A stretch of 64,000 bases of DNA from Desmodesmus armatus (Eukaryota; Chlorophyta; Chlorophyceae; Sphaeropleales; Scenedesmaceae). Shown piece after piece: positions 30,945 to 42,860 of this stretch. The stretch lies in NCBI GenBank assembly GCA_007449985.2, contig VIIQ02000027.1:212554-276553 (forward strand), given 5' to 3'. The translations under genes and the position numbers were made by a program. Each line of letters opens with the position of its first letter. Positions within the stretch are counted from its first letter, which is position 1. The notes below the pieces were generated by a model. The model was not told where the DNA came from and did no database searches. It was given only the letters and a program-made list of their open reading frames with translations.

Positions 30945-33660
30945 ATGGATGCCATGACCATCTTGGACAGTGCAGTGCCTTGGATCTGCTAGATCAGGTA
31001 CCATTGTGGAGTCCACACTGTGGACCATGTGACCAGGCAAGGTGCCAGTGGACACAGTCGACACACAGATCATGACAGTTGAGCACCATGCCTTGCAGGT
31101 TACACGTCCTCAAGAGAATGTCAGCCATGCGGTGTTGCCGGGCATCTGGCCTTGAAGCAGTGCAGTCCCTTGGGGTGAGTTGCTGCTGCTGCACAACAGC
31201 CTTGCTGCTCCTGCTTCACAATCGATAAGCTACAGCAGTGGCTGCACAGCTGCAGAAGCCTTGCAGCAGCATCAGCAGCAGCAGTGCAGGGCGCAACACC
31301 ATCAGTTGTCCAGCCAAGCAGCTTCAGCCTCTGCGATCTTACTACAACCAAGCAGGGACATGGTCCTCAGGGCCGCAGGAAGAAACCAAGCAAGCAGCAG
31401 CAGCTCTGCAGCAGCAGGCGGCGGCGGTGCTGAGCGGCCTCAGTCCTGAACTGATGTTTCCTGTGCAGCTGTCACCCTAGCATGCACACATGCAGCCGCG
31501 GGGAAATACATGTGCCTGTCGATCTGGGTGCCTGGCCATCACACACGCAGAAATAGCAAAGTGTGGCAGCCAACCTTCAACGACCCAGCTTAGACCCAGC
31601 AAGACAGCCTGACTCCCTGTCACCATGTCAATGACCCCATTGATTGTGAACAGCAACCCACTCCATGGTACCGCGCCTGCTGCCTTCGTCTGTGTTGCCG
31701 AACACACCGTTTGTGCATTTAACTGGCCCCCTGTTGTCACAGGTCCCCACGATTTGTGGCAGCTGCTGCAGAAAGCGCGAGCTACCGCGCCCTGGCTAGC
31801 CCTTCACCTGTTGCGCAGTGCCTCAGACTGCATGGCATGCTTCTTCAACAGCAGCAACAGCAGCAGCAGCTGGCCATATGACCTTGACAAACGACAGGAA
31901 CATGGGGCGGTGGATGCTGCTGCATGCATCAGTGCCTATGTGAATTGGGTAAGTGTGAGGCTCGGGGCCTGCTGCTGCTGTTGCTGTTGATGCTGAGGGT
32001 TTGCTGGCACAGTCGGCATTGTGTCCTTTGTGGACAATCCAGGAACTCTCATCTGAACAGCCTGACAACTCTGGGTGTGAGAGTGTGTGTGTGTTTTGGG
32101 GAGGAGGGTGGGACACGTGGTCGTGAGCTACACCAAGCTTGACCAAGTGACAAATGTTGGCGGCTTTTGGTGCGTTGGTACTGTAAACATTGATGGGCTT
32201 CTGCATCCGCGTTGTATGCCTGCTGCTTGATCACCACACCATGACGGTCATGACCACTCAAAAACGCGCCGTCATGATATGTGCTGCTTGGTCCTGCTTT
32301 GTCCAGGGGCGTGTGGTGAGCCAAGGTGTGTTTGAGGCAGCTACAGCCACCTCCCCGCCTGGCAGCTGGTGTGCGTGTGTGCTGACAATACAGACAGGAC
32401 GAGACACCGGACTCTTGGACTGACAGCAAATACCAGGTGAGCTTGACTGTGTAAGTGAGTGAGTGAGTGAGTGAGTGAGTGAGTGAGTGAGTTGTCGACG
32501 GGGTGAAGAGTCAGCATGCTATGCTGCTTTGTTGTTGGGGTGTGAATGAGCTGTTTGATCAGGGCAGTGCAGCAAAGCCCTTTCAAGCCACCCTGTCGAG
32601 GGCGAAAGTGAGCTGTTCCACCAACTTGCAAGTGCCTGTACCTGCAACAAACTCGAAATATTTCCTGAAGAACTCCTCTTGACATGGAGGGTCCTACTGT
32701 CATGCCGCCCTGCACCCTTTACTGCAGCACTGTGGCTGCGTCACGTGTTCAAGCGCATCAGCAGCCTGTCGATAAGGGCCCTCCAACACCTTTACACCCT
32801 GGCAGCAGCCCATGCCATGTTGGCAACACCACCAAGCAGCAGCAACAGCAGCATCAGCACCAACGGCAGCCGCCGCCGAAGTAATGGTGCAGGGACAGTG
32901 GCACAGGCGCTGCTGCCTATGGCTGGCGTCCTATGATGACCTGGTCTCAAGCCTAGGCCGGGCCATGTGATGTGAGCGGCAAGGTGGCGACCTGGGCCCC
33001 TGGGACTGCCACGCCGCTGCCGCCATATGTTCGCCCTTACTGGTGAGTTGCATGGGGCTGCTTGTGGGTACCAGTGACGGTGTCAGTGGGTCTGTGCTGA
33101 GCGTATGGGGCTGATACAACAAGCTGCAGGGCCTGTGTACCGTCAACCTACTGCGCTCAGCCTGGTTCCTGACAGGCCAGGAATATGCCTATGTGTGCAG
33201 TATGACACTGTCTCAGCATGTCTTTGGCTGACCTAGTAGCAGAACTGCTAGCTAGTGACACAAATCGGAAATGTGCGCACGATGAAACTGCTCCCAAAGT
33301 GTGGTGCTCACTGCCTCATGTGTGGTGCCGGGTCGTTTGTTCTTGCGCAGGTTTTGTCACTGGATAAGCTGCGCAAGGCTGCCAGCAGCAGGGCCGCTTG
33401 TACGGCATACTACGCACACCTCACCCCATGGCCCCACCCATCAGACAACTCCTGAGCAGCAGCACTGGCGGCTGCACTGACTGCTGCCACAAATCGTGAC
33501 AGCCTGACAATCGGCGTTGAAGCACAGCTGCAGATGCAGAAACTGCGGCCGCAGGTCGTGCAGTTGGGAATGCAAGCAGCACTGCCGCTGGGGGCTGTGC
33601 CCTCACTCCATGGGATGCTCAGACCTTCACAGACGACGAGTGGAGAGAATTGAGGCATGT
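30945..33660 (+). pseudogene. MED27: MED27 copy 2 (broken)
   Basis: The start region (ATG 30945) aligns with exon 1 of copy 3, but a 5-bp duplication puts TAG after 15 codons. Exon 2 (about 31099-31175), exon 3 (about 31240-31490), exon 4 (about 31741-31949), exon 5 (about 32308-32433), exon 6 (about 32741-33043) and exon 7 (about 33360-33660) are all recognisable with indels and stops; for example, exon 7 stops after the Pro-Ser-Asp-Asn-Ser stretch. No insertion is present, which makes it a useful empty-site control for copy 1. Confidence 0.85.
32454..32493. repeat. GTGA microsatellite after the exon 5 donor of MED27 copy 2
   Basis: About ten GTGA/AGTG units begin roughly 20 nt after the exon 5 donor. 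The same repeat occurs at the same place in copy 3. Confidence 0.9.
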
Positions 33661-34295
33661 GATTGGGGTTGAGATTGTCTATGAAGATGTATTCTGAAAT
33701 TGTGAATGTGGTTGGGGTCTGGGGTTTTGTTTGGTGGGGGCCTCTGCTGCTGTTTGTGTTGGTCACTGCTGACAGCTGGTTCTTGCAACCCAGTCACTTT
33801 GGGCGATCACATTGTGCGATTGAAGCATTATTGGCAGTGCTAGCTCAGTCCATTCTCAGCGACACAGAACCCCACAGATGAGCACTATGAACAAGAATGG
33901 GTGATGAAGAGCAGTTGTCGAAAGTTGCTTTTGTTGATCACTCCCCTTGTGGGCAGCTGCCCTGTGCAGGCATGACCTGCATGGAGGAAAGCACTGTCAA
34001 GGTGTCTTTTGAAACTGCATGAAACAGTCAACATCTCACTGGATCAGGGCTATGCCTGATCGCTCTTTCAGGAGCCAAACAAGGCTCATAGGGCATGACG
34101 CACTCCTCAGGAGACACACGAACAGGGCAAACACAGGGCCACCTGCAAATCAATCTGTTACATTGGTGGCCGCCCTGACGTGGCCACTACACTCTCACTC
34201 ACGGAACAAACCTCCATGCAGTGCTTGACAGCAGCAGCAGGAGGGGCCTTGCGCTGCTTCAGCTCTCATGACAAAAGCCTCTTGTCAGACGCCCT

Positions 34296-36804
34296 TCAAC
34301 ATACGCAGCTGGCGTGAGCATGGCAAAGGCCACTTGTGAGTCGCATTTGGTTGCTGGCGCTGTGCTGGACTGCACCCAAACCTTCCACAGCGCGGGTGGT
34401 GCCGGCCCTTGGGACACCTGGAATCACACCACCCTGCTCAGCACGGCTGCTGCAAGATGCCGCAAAGGTGGTGCTGCCCTTGCTGCTCAGCTCTGAGACG
34501 GGCACGTCACGTAGCTAGCTGGCCCAGGAAGGCTGTTGGCCAGCCACTCTCTGGCATGTCGTCAAAGCTCCAAGCACACCCTGTCAAGACAAGGGCAGGG
34601 GCGTTGTGCAGCACGCCACTGAGTTGCACTGGGATGTCAAACTTTCTGCAGCTGCCAGCCCAGACAGCTTTCCCAGCAGCAACTGCTGCTAGGCAGTCTG
34701 CAGGACGAAAAAGTAAGCCTTAGCAGTGGAATGGCATTCCACTGCGCAAGAGCACCATCATGCCCTCCACCGCAAACACACTCACCACCAAACTCCACGC
34801 CCACCTAACTCTCCAGGCTTCAGGTCAGTCTGCTGCTCAAAGTGGCTAATTCAGTGCATGCCCCCTTGAAAACACAAGCGCCAACAGCATATAGCTTCAC
34901 CACTCCCCCAAAAGGGATACACCCGTACTCACCTGCGGCCTATGATCCTGTCATAGGGACCAAGTCCGTATCCAGCCCATGCATGCGGCATCTCAGGCGG
35001 GTCGCTATCCCACTTCCCCGCATTCATCTCTGGCGGGCGCAGGACAATTAAAGGACGCAGCGTCTTCATGAAGTCGGTTGTGTACCGCACAGGCCCGCCT
35101 GCTGCCGCTGCTGCAGCCCCGTCCACAAAGGGATTGCTACCACCTGCAGCAGCTGCTGCCCCGTCCGCAAAGGGATTGCTTCCACCTGCTGCTGCTGCTG
35201 CCCCGTGCGCAAGGGGATTGCTTCCACCTGCTGCCGCTGCTGCCCCGTCCGCAAAGGGATTGCTTCCACCTGCTGCTGCTGTGCCGCTGCTGGTGCCTGC
35301 TGCTGGTGCCTCCACCTTGCCCCTCTGTGCCTTGCCAAGGCCAAGGGAGTCAGTAACTCCCCAAAACTCATCAGCATCATACTTGGTGCCCTGGCGCTGT
35401 GGAGCGGAGGGAACAGTTCCTGCTGCAGCTGACCGCCCTTTGCCATGCTGCTGCTGCAATCCTGCCATCAGCACCACCCGGGGTCTCATCATGCTGTGTG
35501 CTGCATGCTTAGGCTGTGGCACTGTACCCAAGTTTGCCTGCTGTCCTGCACACATCTTGCCCTGCTTGGCCCTGTCTGCCCCCACCTTCCCATCCAGCTG
35601 CGCCGCCAGTTGGGTTAGCTGGTCGTTCAGCTGACGCAGTCGTGATAGCTGCTCTGCTGTCAGGCTGGAGGCATGCATGCACTGGGTGGAAGCCACCAAC
35701 AGCTGGGCTGCTGCTGCCAGATGATGCGAGAGCTGCTCGAGGGGGCCTGCAGCTGGTGTGGATGCTGTAGGTGCGCCTGGTGCTGAAGCTGGTGCTGGTG
35801 CTGATGTTGGTGCTGGTGCTGATGTTCCAGGCACATATGACTGTCCAGCAACATACCCTGATCCAGTGGAAGGCTCTTGGAACGGCTCTGGGTGTCCTGT
35901 GGGGGTGTTCAAGGGACCGTCTGCCATTACCTGGTCTGCTGTAGGGTTGCTGCTATCATCCTGCACAGAATCAGCAAGTACTACTCAGTCTAGCTTCTCC
36001 TCAGCAGTGTGCTTGACTGGCACACCAGCACTAATACTAATACCACTGGTCACGCAACACATGCAAGCAGAGTGTATCACTCACGGAAGACATGACAGTG
36101 CTAGCAAGCCTAAGCTACAGCATCCCATCACACACACGCCCAACACAACACCACTCCACGTGCTTACGGCGTTTAAGCCACCAGGTGGCATGCCAGCACA
36201 CCCATAATGGGAACAAACAACAGTAGGGCTGAGCAAAGCTCATGTGGACAGCAGTGCGTGCTGACCAGTGACGTGCAGAGGCTGCTGGCAGTATTTGCTG
36301 CATCATGGTTGGCAACCACACCTGAGGAGCTCCTGCAGTGTCAAACTCTGTTGGTGCCTCAGCACGGGCCTTCTTGGCTGCAGGAGAGCCAAGGGCCCCT
36401 TCAAGAGCCCCGTCAGTGAAGGCTGTCACCTCAACCTCATCCTGTGGTGAAAGTCATCACAGGCAGACGAATGGGTAGTGGAGATGTCCTGTTCGCACAG
36501 CGGCATGTTGGCACTCCTGGCAGGTAGAAGCATTGACAGCCTTCAATTCAAATTGGCAACACTTGATGGCTGATGCAGTAACAAAATGTTACAGCCAAGC
36601 ATCAAGGGCTGCTGACTGCGGCTGCACAAGCTGGCCTGCAGCAGTATCAAAAGCTGCAGCTGGCAGTTGCAGGTAGCACTGTGGCTGGTCATGTTGCTCT
36701 TTTAGCAAAGTCATTACCTGGCCCGGGTCTCCTTGGTTGTTGACGTCAGATACAACAGCGACTTCGTGGCGCCGCTTTCTGTTGTGGGGGGTCAGGGAGG
36801 TCAT
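34296..36804 (-). pseudogene. MED27-partner gene, copy 3 (altered; long NPF-repeat variant)
   Basis: Exon 1 (36718-36804, ATG 36804, HNRKRRH), exon 2 (36250-36441, again 64 codons) and most of exon 3 (from 35960) are open and in phase. Unlike copies 1 and 2, exon 3 then runs into a different sequence: four tandem 14-residue units of the form GGSNPFADGAAAAA and a tail with YTTDFMKTLRPL, ending at a good donor (AG|GTGAGT) at 34933. The conserved C-terminal block at 34296-34560 is broken by stops and indels. Either this copy makes a different protein with an untraced last exon, or it is dying. YTTDF-M resembles the YxxxxL-phi eIF4E-binding pattern, but this is only a resemblance. Confidence 0.55.
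35117..35281 (-). repeat. 42-bp tandem repeat coding NPF motifs
   Basis: Four near-identical 42-bp units (last one slightly short) in the reading frame of partner gene copy 3, each coding Gly-Gly-Ser-Asn-Pro-Phe/Leu plus an Ala run. NPF tripeptides are ligands of EH domains. The repeats are absent from copies 1 and 2. Confidence 0.85.
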
Positions 36805-37219
36805 GCTGCCAGCAGTAGCTAAAGATGATGCTGTGTCACAGCCTGTGTCTGGCCCTTGCAAAACTGATTTAGCTGTAAAGATGCGTCGTCGGCCCTGAGA
36901 TGTACGTATCCAGCATGCCTTGCTCTTGGGACCAGGATCCGGTCTCCTGCTGTGCCACAGCAGCACAGTACTAGTTTAGTGCAGTTGGAACTGCACCCGA
37001 TGTCCACGTACACGTGTATGACAAGCCAGAAACTGGGATGATGCTGGGCGTGCGTCAAACAGTCCGACTGAGTCGTGGCCAGCAGTGCTGAGTTCCTGTC
37101 AGTGTGTTCGTAAGACAGGGTGTAAGCAAAACCCTTGAACAAGCCTGAACAAGCCACAGTTTCACGTCTGAGGTTGCGTATGCAGCGTGCCATTGATCGA
37201 CGAAATTGGTGGCAGCAGG
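36805..37219. promoter_or_regulatory. Divergent promoter region between partner gene and MED27 (copy 3)
   Basis: The 415 bp between the two ATGs must drive both genes. The equivalent stretches of unit 1 (15662-16093) and unit 2 (30526-30944) are similar. The most conserved piece is GGTGTAAGCAAAACCCTTGA at about 37119-37138, kept in all three units with one or two changes. No TATA box is evident. The functional element is inferred from conservation alone. Confidence 0.5.
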
Positions 37220-39926
37220 ATGGATGCCATCACCATCTTGGACACTGCCTTGGAACAGGTGTGATCACGATCAGGCAAAAAGAGTCAGAGGCAACAAAGG
37301 CTGACATCAAAGCGCCATGCCTTGCAGGTCACACGGCTTCAGGGAAATGTCAGCCAGGCGGTCTTGCCGGCGTCTGCTGGCCTTGAGGCAGTGCAGTCCC
37401 TTGGGGTGAGTCGCTGCTACTACTGCTCAACAACTCGTCTGCCTCCTTCAGACTTAACAAACCCGCTAACCCGCTCAGTATCCCATCTGCAGGATGCACA
37501 GCAAAACATCGACAGGCTACAGCAGCTGGCTGCACAGCTGCAGAAGCTTGCAGCAGCAGTGCAGAGCGCGACCCCACCAGTTGCTCAGCCAGGCAGGGGG
37601 CAGCAAGAGGCATGGGCCTCTGGCCTGCAGGAGCAAGCCAAGCAAGCAGCAGCAGCTCTGCAGCAGCAGGTGGCAGCGGCGCTGAGCGGCCCCAGCCCTG
37701 GACTGATGTGTCCTGTGCAGCAGTCGCCTCAGCATGCGCACATGCAGCAGCTGGATAACACAGGTGCCCGTTGTTGAGGAGGCTGTTCTGACACGCACAA
37801 AGAACTAGCAACATGCGGCAGCAAAGCTCAGGGGTCAGCTTTGAACACACCATCCTCTCCAGATCCAGCAAGACAGCCTGGCTTCGGATGGATCCATGTC
37901 ACCGTGCCAGCCTGTCACCCTGTCAGCAACCCCTTGTCAACAGCAACCCGCTCCATGGCACTGCGCCTGCTGCCATTTTTTGTTGTCTCTGACACATTGT
38001 CTGTACACCCCGACTGGCTCCCTGTTGCTGCCACAGGCCCTCACATCCTGTGGCAGCTGCTGCACAGGGTGCGAGCTGCCGCACCCCGGCTAGCCCTGCA
38101 CCTGTGGCGCAGTGCCTCAGACCGTATGGTCTGCTCCTTTGACAGAAGCAGCAGCAAGCCGTATGACCCAGACAAGCCAAGGGGGCACGGGGAGATGGAC
38201 GCTGCTGCTGTGGCACACATCAGTGCCTATGTGGATGAGGTAATTGTGAAATTGTGAAGGTTGGGACCTGCTGGTGATATTGTCGTCGGTGGCTGGGAAC
38301 AGACGGCAATGTGTTCCTTTTGGACAATGCATGACGCTCTGGTCTGGACAGCCTGGCAATGCTGCGTATTGAGGGTGTCTTTAGCGATGTGATTTCATGT
38401 TTGGTGGTGTGGCATTGTTGGTGTTGGTGTGGCATTGCTGGATTGCTGGGAAGCATTCCTTCATCCACTTGCTTCTGCTGCCTGGCCACCACGCCATCTT
38501 ACAGTGACAGTCCACATTCACACGCCGTCGCACAAACGCGCTGCTTGGCCGCTGTCATGTTCTGTGATGTTGCCTGTGCAGGTGCGTGTGGTGAGCCACG
38601 GTGTGTTTGTGGCAGCTATAGCCATCTCCCCGCCAGGCAGCCTGCAGCCGGTGCGTGTCTGTGTGGACAGCGTAGACAAAGCCGCCACAGTGGACCCCTG
38701 GACAGGCAGCAAACACCAGGTGAGGTGACTGTCTCAGTGAGTGAGTGAGTGAGTGAGTGAGTGAGTGAAGCAACAAGTTGCGAAGTGCCTGAATGAATTG
38801 GGAAGGAGTACTGCCGTAGTGTCGAGGTCTGAAAGGGCTGTTTGCTTAGGGCAGTGCAGCAAAGAAACGCCAGCCAACCTGTTGAGGGCGGGAGTGAGCT
38901 GTTGCACAAGCGTGCAAGCGCCTGTACTTGAAACAAGTCACCTCTTGATGTGCAGAGTCCCTTGCAACAATCGCGTGCTCACTGCCAAGCATCATACCGC
39001 CTTATCTTACCCTTTGCTGCGCGACGCTGTGGCTGCGTCAGGTGTTCAAGCGCATCAGCAGCCTGTCGATAAAGGCCCTCCAGCACTTCCAAACCCTGGC
39101 AGCAGCCCACGCCATGCTGGCAACACCACCAGGTAGCAACAGCGGCAGCAGCAGCCGAAGCAGTGGTGCAGAGGGAGTGGCACTTGAGGCGCTGCTGCTG
39201 TGGCTGGCGTCCTATGATGACCTGTTTTCAAGGCCGTGTGATGTGAGCGGCAAGGTTGTCACTTGGGCGCCTGGGACTGCCACGCCGCTGCCGCCATATG
39301 TGCGCCCTTACTGGTGAGCCGCCGAGGCTGCTTGGAAGGATGCAGACTGTGCTGAGTGTCTGCTGGAGGTTACAGCAAACATATCGGAGGATGGGTGCAC
39401 TCACTGTTCTGTCCCAGTTCCAGGCGGTCCAGGACTATGCCTCTGTGTGCAGCATAGCACTGTCTCAGCATCTCTTGGCTGACCTACTAGAAGCACTACT
39501 AGCTGCTACAACACAAATAAGAGTAGTGGCAGCAGAACTCTCAAAGGTTTGGTGCTGTCTGCCTTGTTGATTTTATATCACAGGATGTCACTGGATGAGC
39601 TGCGCAAGGCTGCCAGCAACAGGGCTGCTCGTAAGGCCTACCATGCACACCTCACCCCATGGCCCCGCCCTTCAGACAATCCCCCAGCAGCAGCGCTGTC
39701 GGCAGCACTGACTGCTGCCAGCAAGCCCGACAGCCTAGCAAACGGCAATGCCACAACAGCTGCAGGTGCTGCAGCTGTTGTGACGGCAGCAGCTGCAGGA
39801 GGTGCAGTTGGGAATGCAGGCGGTACAGCAGCTGGGGGCTGTGCCCTCACTCCATGGGATGCTCAGGAGTTTACAGATGACGAATTGAGGGAGCAGCTGC
39901 GACATGTGATCGGGGACGTGTTTTGA
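37220..39926 (+). CDS. MED27: Mediator complex subunit 27 (intact copy)
   Basis: Seven exons: 37220-37258, 37328-37405, 37493-37763, 38037-38239, 38582-38719, 39042-39313 and 39584-39926. They give 1344 nt (447 aa plus stop) with every GT-AG junction in phase. The C-terminal half follows the Med27 family: a beta-hairpin region (VVSHGVFVAAIAIS, VRVCVDSVDK), VFKRISSLSIKALQHF, then LLLWLASYDDLFSRPC and LPPYVRPYW, which correspond to the metazoan WLxSYxxLF-PC and LPPxxR motifs. The family's second Cys after the PC motif is not obvious. The N-terminal half is coiled-coil-like and Gln/Ala-rich. After the usual Med27 end there is an algal extension of about 113 residues ending in DDELREQLRHVIGDVF. 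MED27 belongs to the Mediator tail and links activators to RNA polymerase II. This is the only functional copy in the window. Confidence 0.9.
38736..38768. repeat. GTGA microsatellite after the exon 5 donor of MED27 copy 3
   Basis: Eight GTGA units start 17 nt after the donor at 38719|38720, at the homologous place to the repeat in copy 2. Confidence 0.9.
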
Positions 39927-40503
39927 GGGCGTGGAGTGCACGGTGGTGTGATTGTGTGAGTCTTTTTTGGTGTGGGGGTATGGGCCCATATCCCGGGGTT
40001 TTTGTCGAGCTGTTAACCTCTGCTTGCTTAGGTCAATGTGAACAGCTGGTGCAAGTCACGTCGATCATCTTGATCTGGCTTTCAGAACCGCAAACAAACG
40101 TTCAACAGCTGCAGCAGTCTGTGCATGCAATCAACCACACTCATTCAAGATGAGTATGCCGTTGAACAGTGCAAGGGTATCAGAAGATTGTCACAAGAGC
40201 ACTCATCAACTACTGCCCTGCTCTGCTTGATGCGCATACTGTTTGCGGAAACAACACGTCTGGCTAAAACGGCTGCACAGAGGCACAAGGAGCTAAACCT
40301 GCCAGCAAATGAGGTGAATTAATTGACACACACAGTTGTAGAACTTGCTATCACAAGCACATGTGACACACTGCAAGGTGCCACGCCACCCTCAACTTGC
40401 GTAGGTCACGCTCATCAATGCTGTGAAACTTGTAACAGCTCACGCACACATGCACAAGAGCAAAGGGCATGCATGCTTAACCCTGTCACTGGACTACTTG
40501 CCG
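39927..40503. other. Convergent 3' region between MED27 and the Cys-rich gene
   Basis: About 0.6 kb holding the 3' UTRs of MED27 (plus) and the secreted protein gene (minus). No further coding sequence was supported. Confidence 0.5.
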
Positions 40504-40977
40504 TCAACAACCACTCTTTTGGCGGCACCATGCAGCCAACATGGTGCCAGCACCAAATGAATCGTCGCACTTCAGTACACATGGATCAACGGGCGGCACA
40601 CATCCAGCCTGGCACTTCTGTGCCTCAGGCATCTGCAAATCACGGCACTTTGACTCTGCCATTTGGAAGGCAGTCTGTGTTGGGCGGACATACTCCTGTG
40701 CGGGGGCGCTGAGGGCACTGCCAATGGGCCCACTGGTTGCCTTCATTGCCATTACAGGGGGCTCGCCCATGTGTGTGTCTGCGATGCACTTCCGCACATT
40801 GTCTTCATACTCAGTCTCGCATTGTGCCATGCATGCGTCCTGCTGAGATTGCAATTGCGGCGGGACGGGGAAGGTGGCGGTGGCCAGCAGGCGCCGGGGA
40901 ATGGGAGCTGCAGTGGAAAAGGATGTGCATGCCAGCACAACCAGGACAACAGCAAGGAAGGCAGGTGTCTGCTTCAT
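40504..40977 (-). CDS. Small secreted cysteine-rich protein, 157 aa
   Basis: ATG at 40977, uninterrupted to the stop at 40504. Residues 1-23 form a classic signal peptide (basic start, AFLAVVLVVLACTSF core, Ala-rich cleavage zone). The mature part has eight Cys, in CMAQC, VRKC, KC-RDL, QKCQAGC, PCVLKC and a final AWCRQKSGC, and carries CxxxC spacing repeats. The open frame extends upstream of this ATG, but that part lacks a signal peptide. No family was recognised. The N-terminal signal and disulfide-type spacing suggest an extracellular or cell-wall protein. Confidence 0.65.
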   Translation of the reverse strand: MKQTPAFLAVVLVVLACTSFSTAAPIPRRLLATATFPVPPQLQSQQDACMAQCETEYEDNVRKCIADTHMGEPPVMAMKATSGPIGSALSAPAQEYVRPTQTAFQMAESKCRDLQMPEAQKCQAGCVPPVDPCVLKCDDSFGAGTMLAAWCRQKSGC

Positions 40978-41205
40978 GGTCCACAGGAGCCGGGGAAATA
41001 GACCTGCAGCATGAGGTGACAAACAGTGTGATAGCACAGTGTAAGCAGTTGTCACGATTTGCGGTGTTGGAATCGCCCATGCACGGTCCAGTGGTCGAAA
41101 ACAGTCCCCATCAGGGCAGCATGGCCATGGTGCGCCGCAACTGTGGCAATTGACTCCGTGCATCGCTGCCCTGCACCAACGTGACGCAGACAAGAAACAC
41201 TGCAC

Positions 41206-41839
41206 TCACCGGACACAGAAGAAAGGGCTGGACTTGTCTTGGTAGGCGGAACTTCGGATCGGCACGGAATGGGGCGGAGTGCAACAACTCGACTCTTTTG
41301 GCCACGGTTACGGTAATACGAGGTTTGTGTATACCAGTAGTTTTCTGTGCACTACATATAGCCGAGCGCACGGGCGTAACCCCAAGTTCTGGCGTAATCG
41401 CAACGGCGTAATCCCTGCAGGCCGCCCCGCGGGCGGGCGTCATGCTGGCAGGCCACAGCGGTGACCTGTTTGATTGCTATTGGGCACATAAATTTTGTCA
41501 AACAAAACACACAAACAGCAGAGTATGTCAGGTCGTCACACTGAGGCAGCATCCGGTCAGTTCTGCCTGGAGCAGCAGTAATGTGGAAGGCTATGCCTGG
41601 ACTCCCTGTGTCTGGACGCCCTATTACTTTGTAATGGCACTATACCACAAAAGCGTGCTGTTGCAGTAAGATCGCAGAGGCTGAAGCTGTAATGTTTGTC
41701 AACGCAGAGAAATGGTTAACTGATGCATGTGCATGTGCAAATGCGGCTAGACGAGCTTCGGGGCCCCCCAAACCCTTGGCTCACTGCAAAAGCGTGCTGT
41801 CTAGGTCCTGCCTAGCCTCCGCCCCAGCTGCTTGAGCTG
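41206..41839. other. Intergenic region, no supported gene
   Basis: Upstream region of the Cys-rich gene. A TATA-like ACATATA occurs near 41352-41359, but its relation to any start is unclear. No coding exon chain was found. Confidence 0.4.
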
Positions 41840-42860
41840 TCACAGGAGGCAGACCAGCAAGTCCAAAGCATCACCATAGATTATTGTCACAGCATCACGG
41901 CTCGACTTGGTTCCCAAGCAAGGCCAGAAAGGCCAAGCAATCCCACAGGCTGCTTGAATGTACACAGTATGATCTGAATTACAAAGAGACCCAGAGTCCT
42001 TGCAAGACACAAGCAGCGTCACCAGCGGCTGTCAATACGTGCATGACCGTGCAAAGGTCACCGACACAATGCTGACAGCTCTAGTTGTTGGCATACCACC
42101 ATGCTGTGCAACCATGTGGCACAGCCTCAATGCAGGCACGCATGGCGGTGACTCCCAGCACCATCTCAACGACGTCACCAGAACAGAAACGTCATTGAAA
42201 GTCACTGAAAGTTCCACTGGCACAGTGACTAAACAAGTACTACAATACTTGATGGTCTTTCAAGCATGCTGTGCACCTCAAAGTACAGGACTTTGCAGCC
42301 CTCAAGGGCTTGACTGCCAACACAGACCACGTCAATCTGCTGTGAAGAAGGGGGCACAACCTGTCTACAAACAACCTCTGTCACACATCTCACCATGAGT
42401 TCCACACACATTGTAATACATGTGGGGTCACGCCTGAGTCTCAAGACAATATCACAGAAGGGATGTATTCCCTTGAAGAGACATCAAATGTGAGCAACCA
42501 GCCTGCCAGACCACATCAGCAGGTATGCCAGTGTCGCTGCGTAAACTGCAAAGCTGGGGCATTGTGGTGACATTGCCAATGATTGCATCACAAACTGCTG
42601 ACCAGTCTGCACAGCCAGACCACCACTCGGGGCCCCACACCAGCTACCACAAACCGCTCAAAACCCTGTACAATGCCACTTTCGGCATAGCTGAACACCA
42701 CCACATCAGCTGTCGCCTTGCCCTGACAGCTACTGGTGTGGTCAATACCGCTACTCTGCCAACCCGCCGCTGCGGGTGCAGAGAAGCAAGGACAAGACAG
42801 CCAATCCAAGCGCACACACAGCACACCCAGCGCAAGACAGCAATCATATACCCCCCCCCC
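41840..42860 (-). other. Possible unrecognised or decayed gene
   Basis: Several minus-strand open pieces have protein-like composition and could be exons: around 42810-42600 (ADVVVFSYAESGIVQGF, then GPRVVVWLC), around 42560-42400, around 42360-42229 (IDVVCVGSQALEGCKVLYFE), around 42170-42070 (LGVTAMRACIEAVPHGC) and around 41990-41840 (DAVTIIYGDALDLLVCLL). I could not join them into a phase-consistent model and do not recognise a family. Either a fast-evolving gene or a pseudogene lying just downstream of SMC6 in the same orientation. Confidence 0.3.

Larger units (their letters stand above)
13130..39930. repeat. Segmental triplication: partner gene + MED27, three tandem units
   Basis: Three head-to-tail copies of one locus: unit 1 about 13130-27660 (enlarged by an 8.64-kb insertion), unit 2 about 28030-34060 and unit 3 about 34200-39930. 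Each has the minus-strand partner gene, a short divergent promoter and plus-strand MED27. Exon sequences, introns and flanks all align: the leader at 13140-13250 matches 28030-28130, and the tail at 27530-27590 matches 33950-34010. Copies have diverged by many substitutions and small indels, so the duplications are not recent. Copy borders are approximate. Confidence 0.9.

Noticed and set aside
35117..35281. CRISPR-like array
   Set aside because: The repeats are tandem, without unique spacers, and code for protein in a eukaryotic gene.
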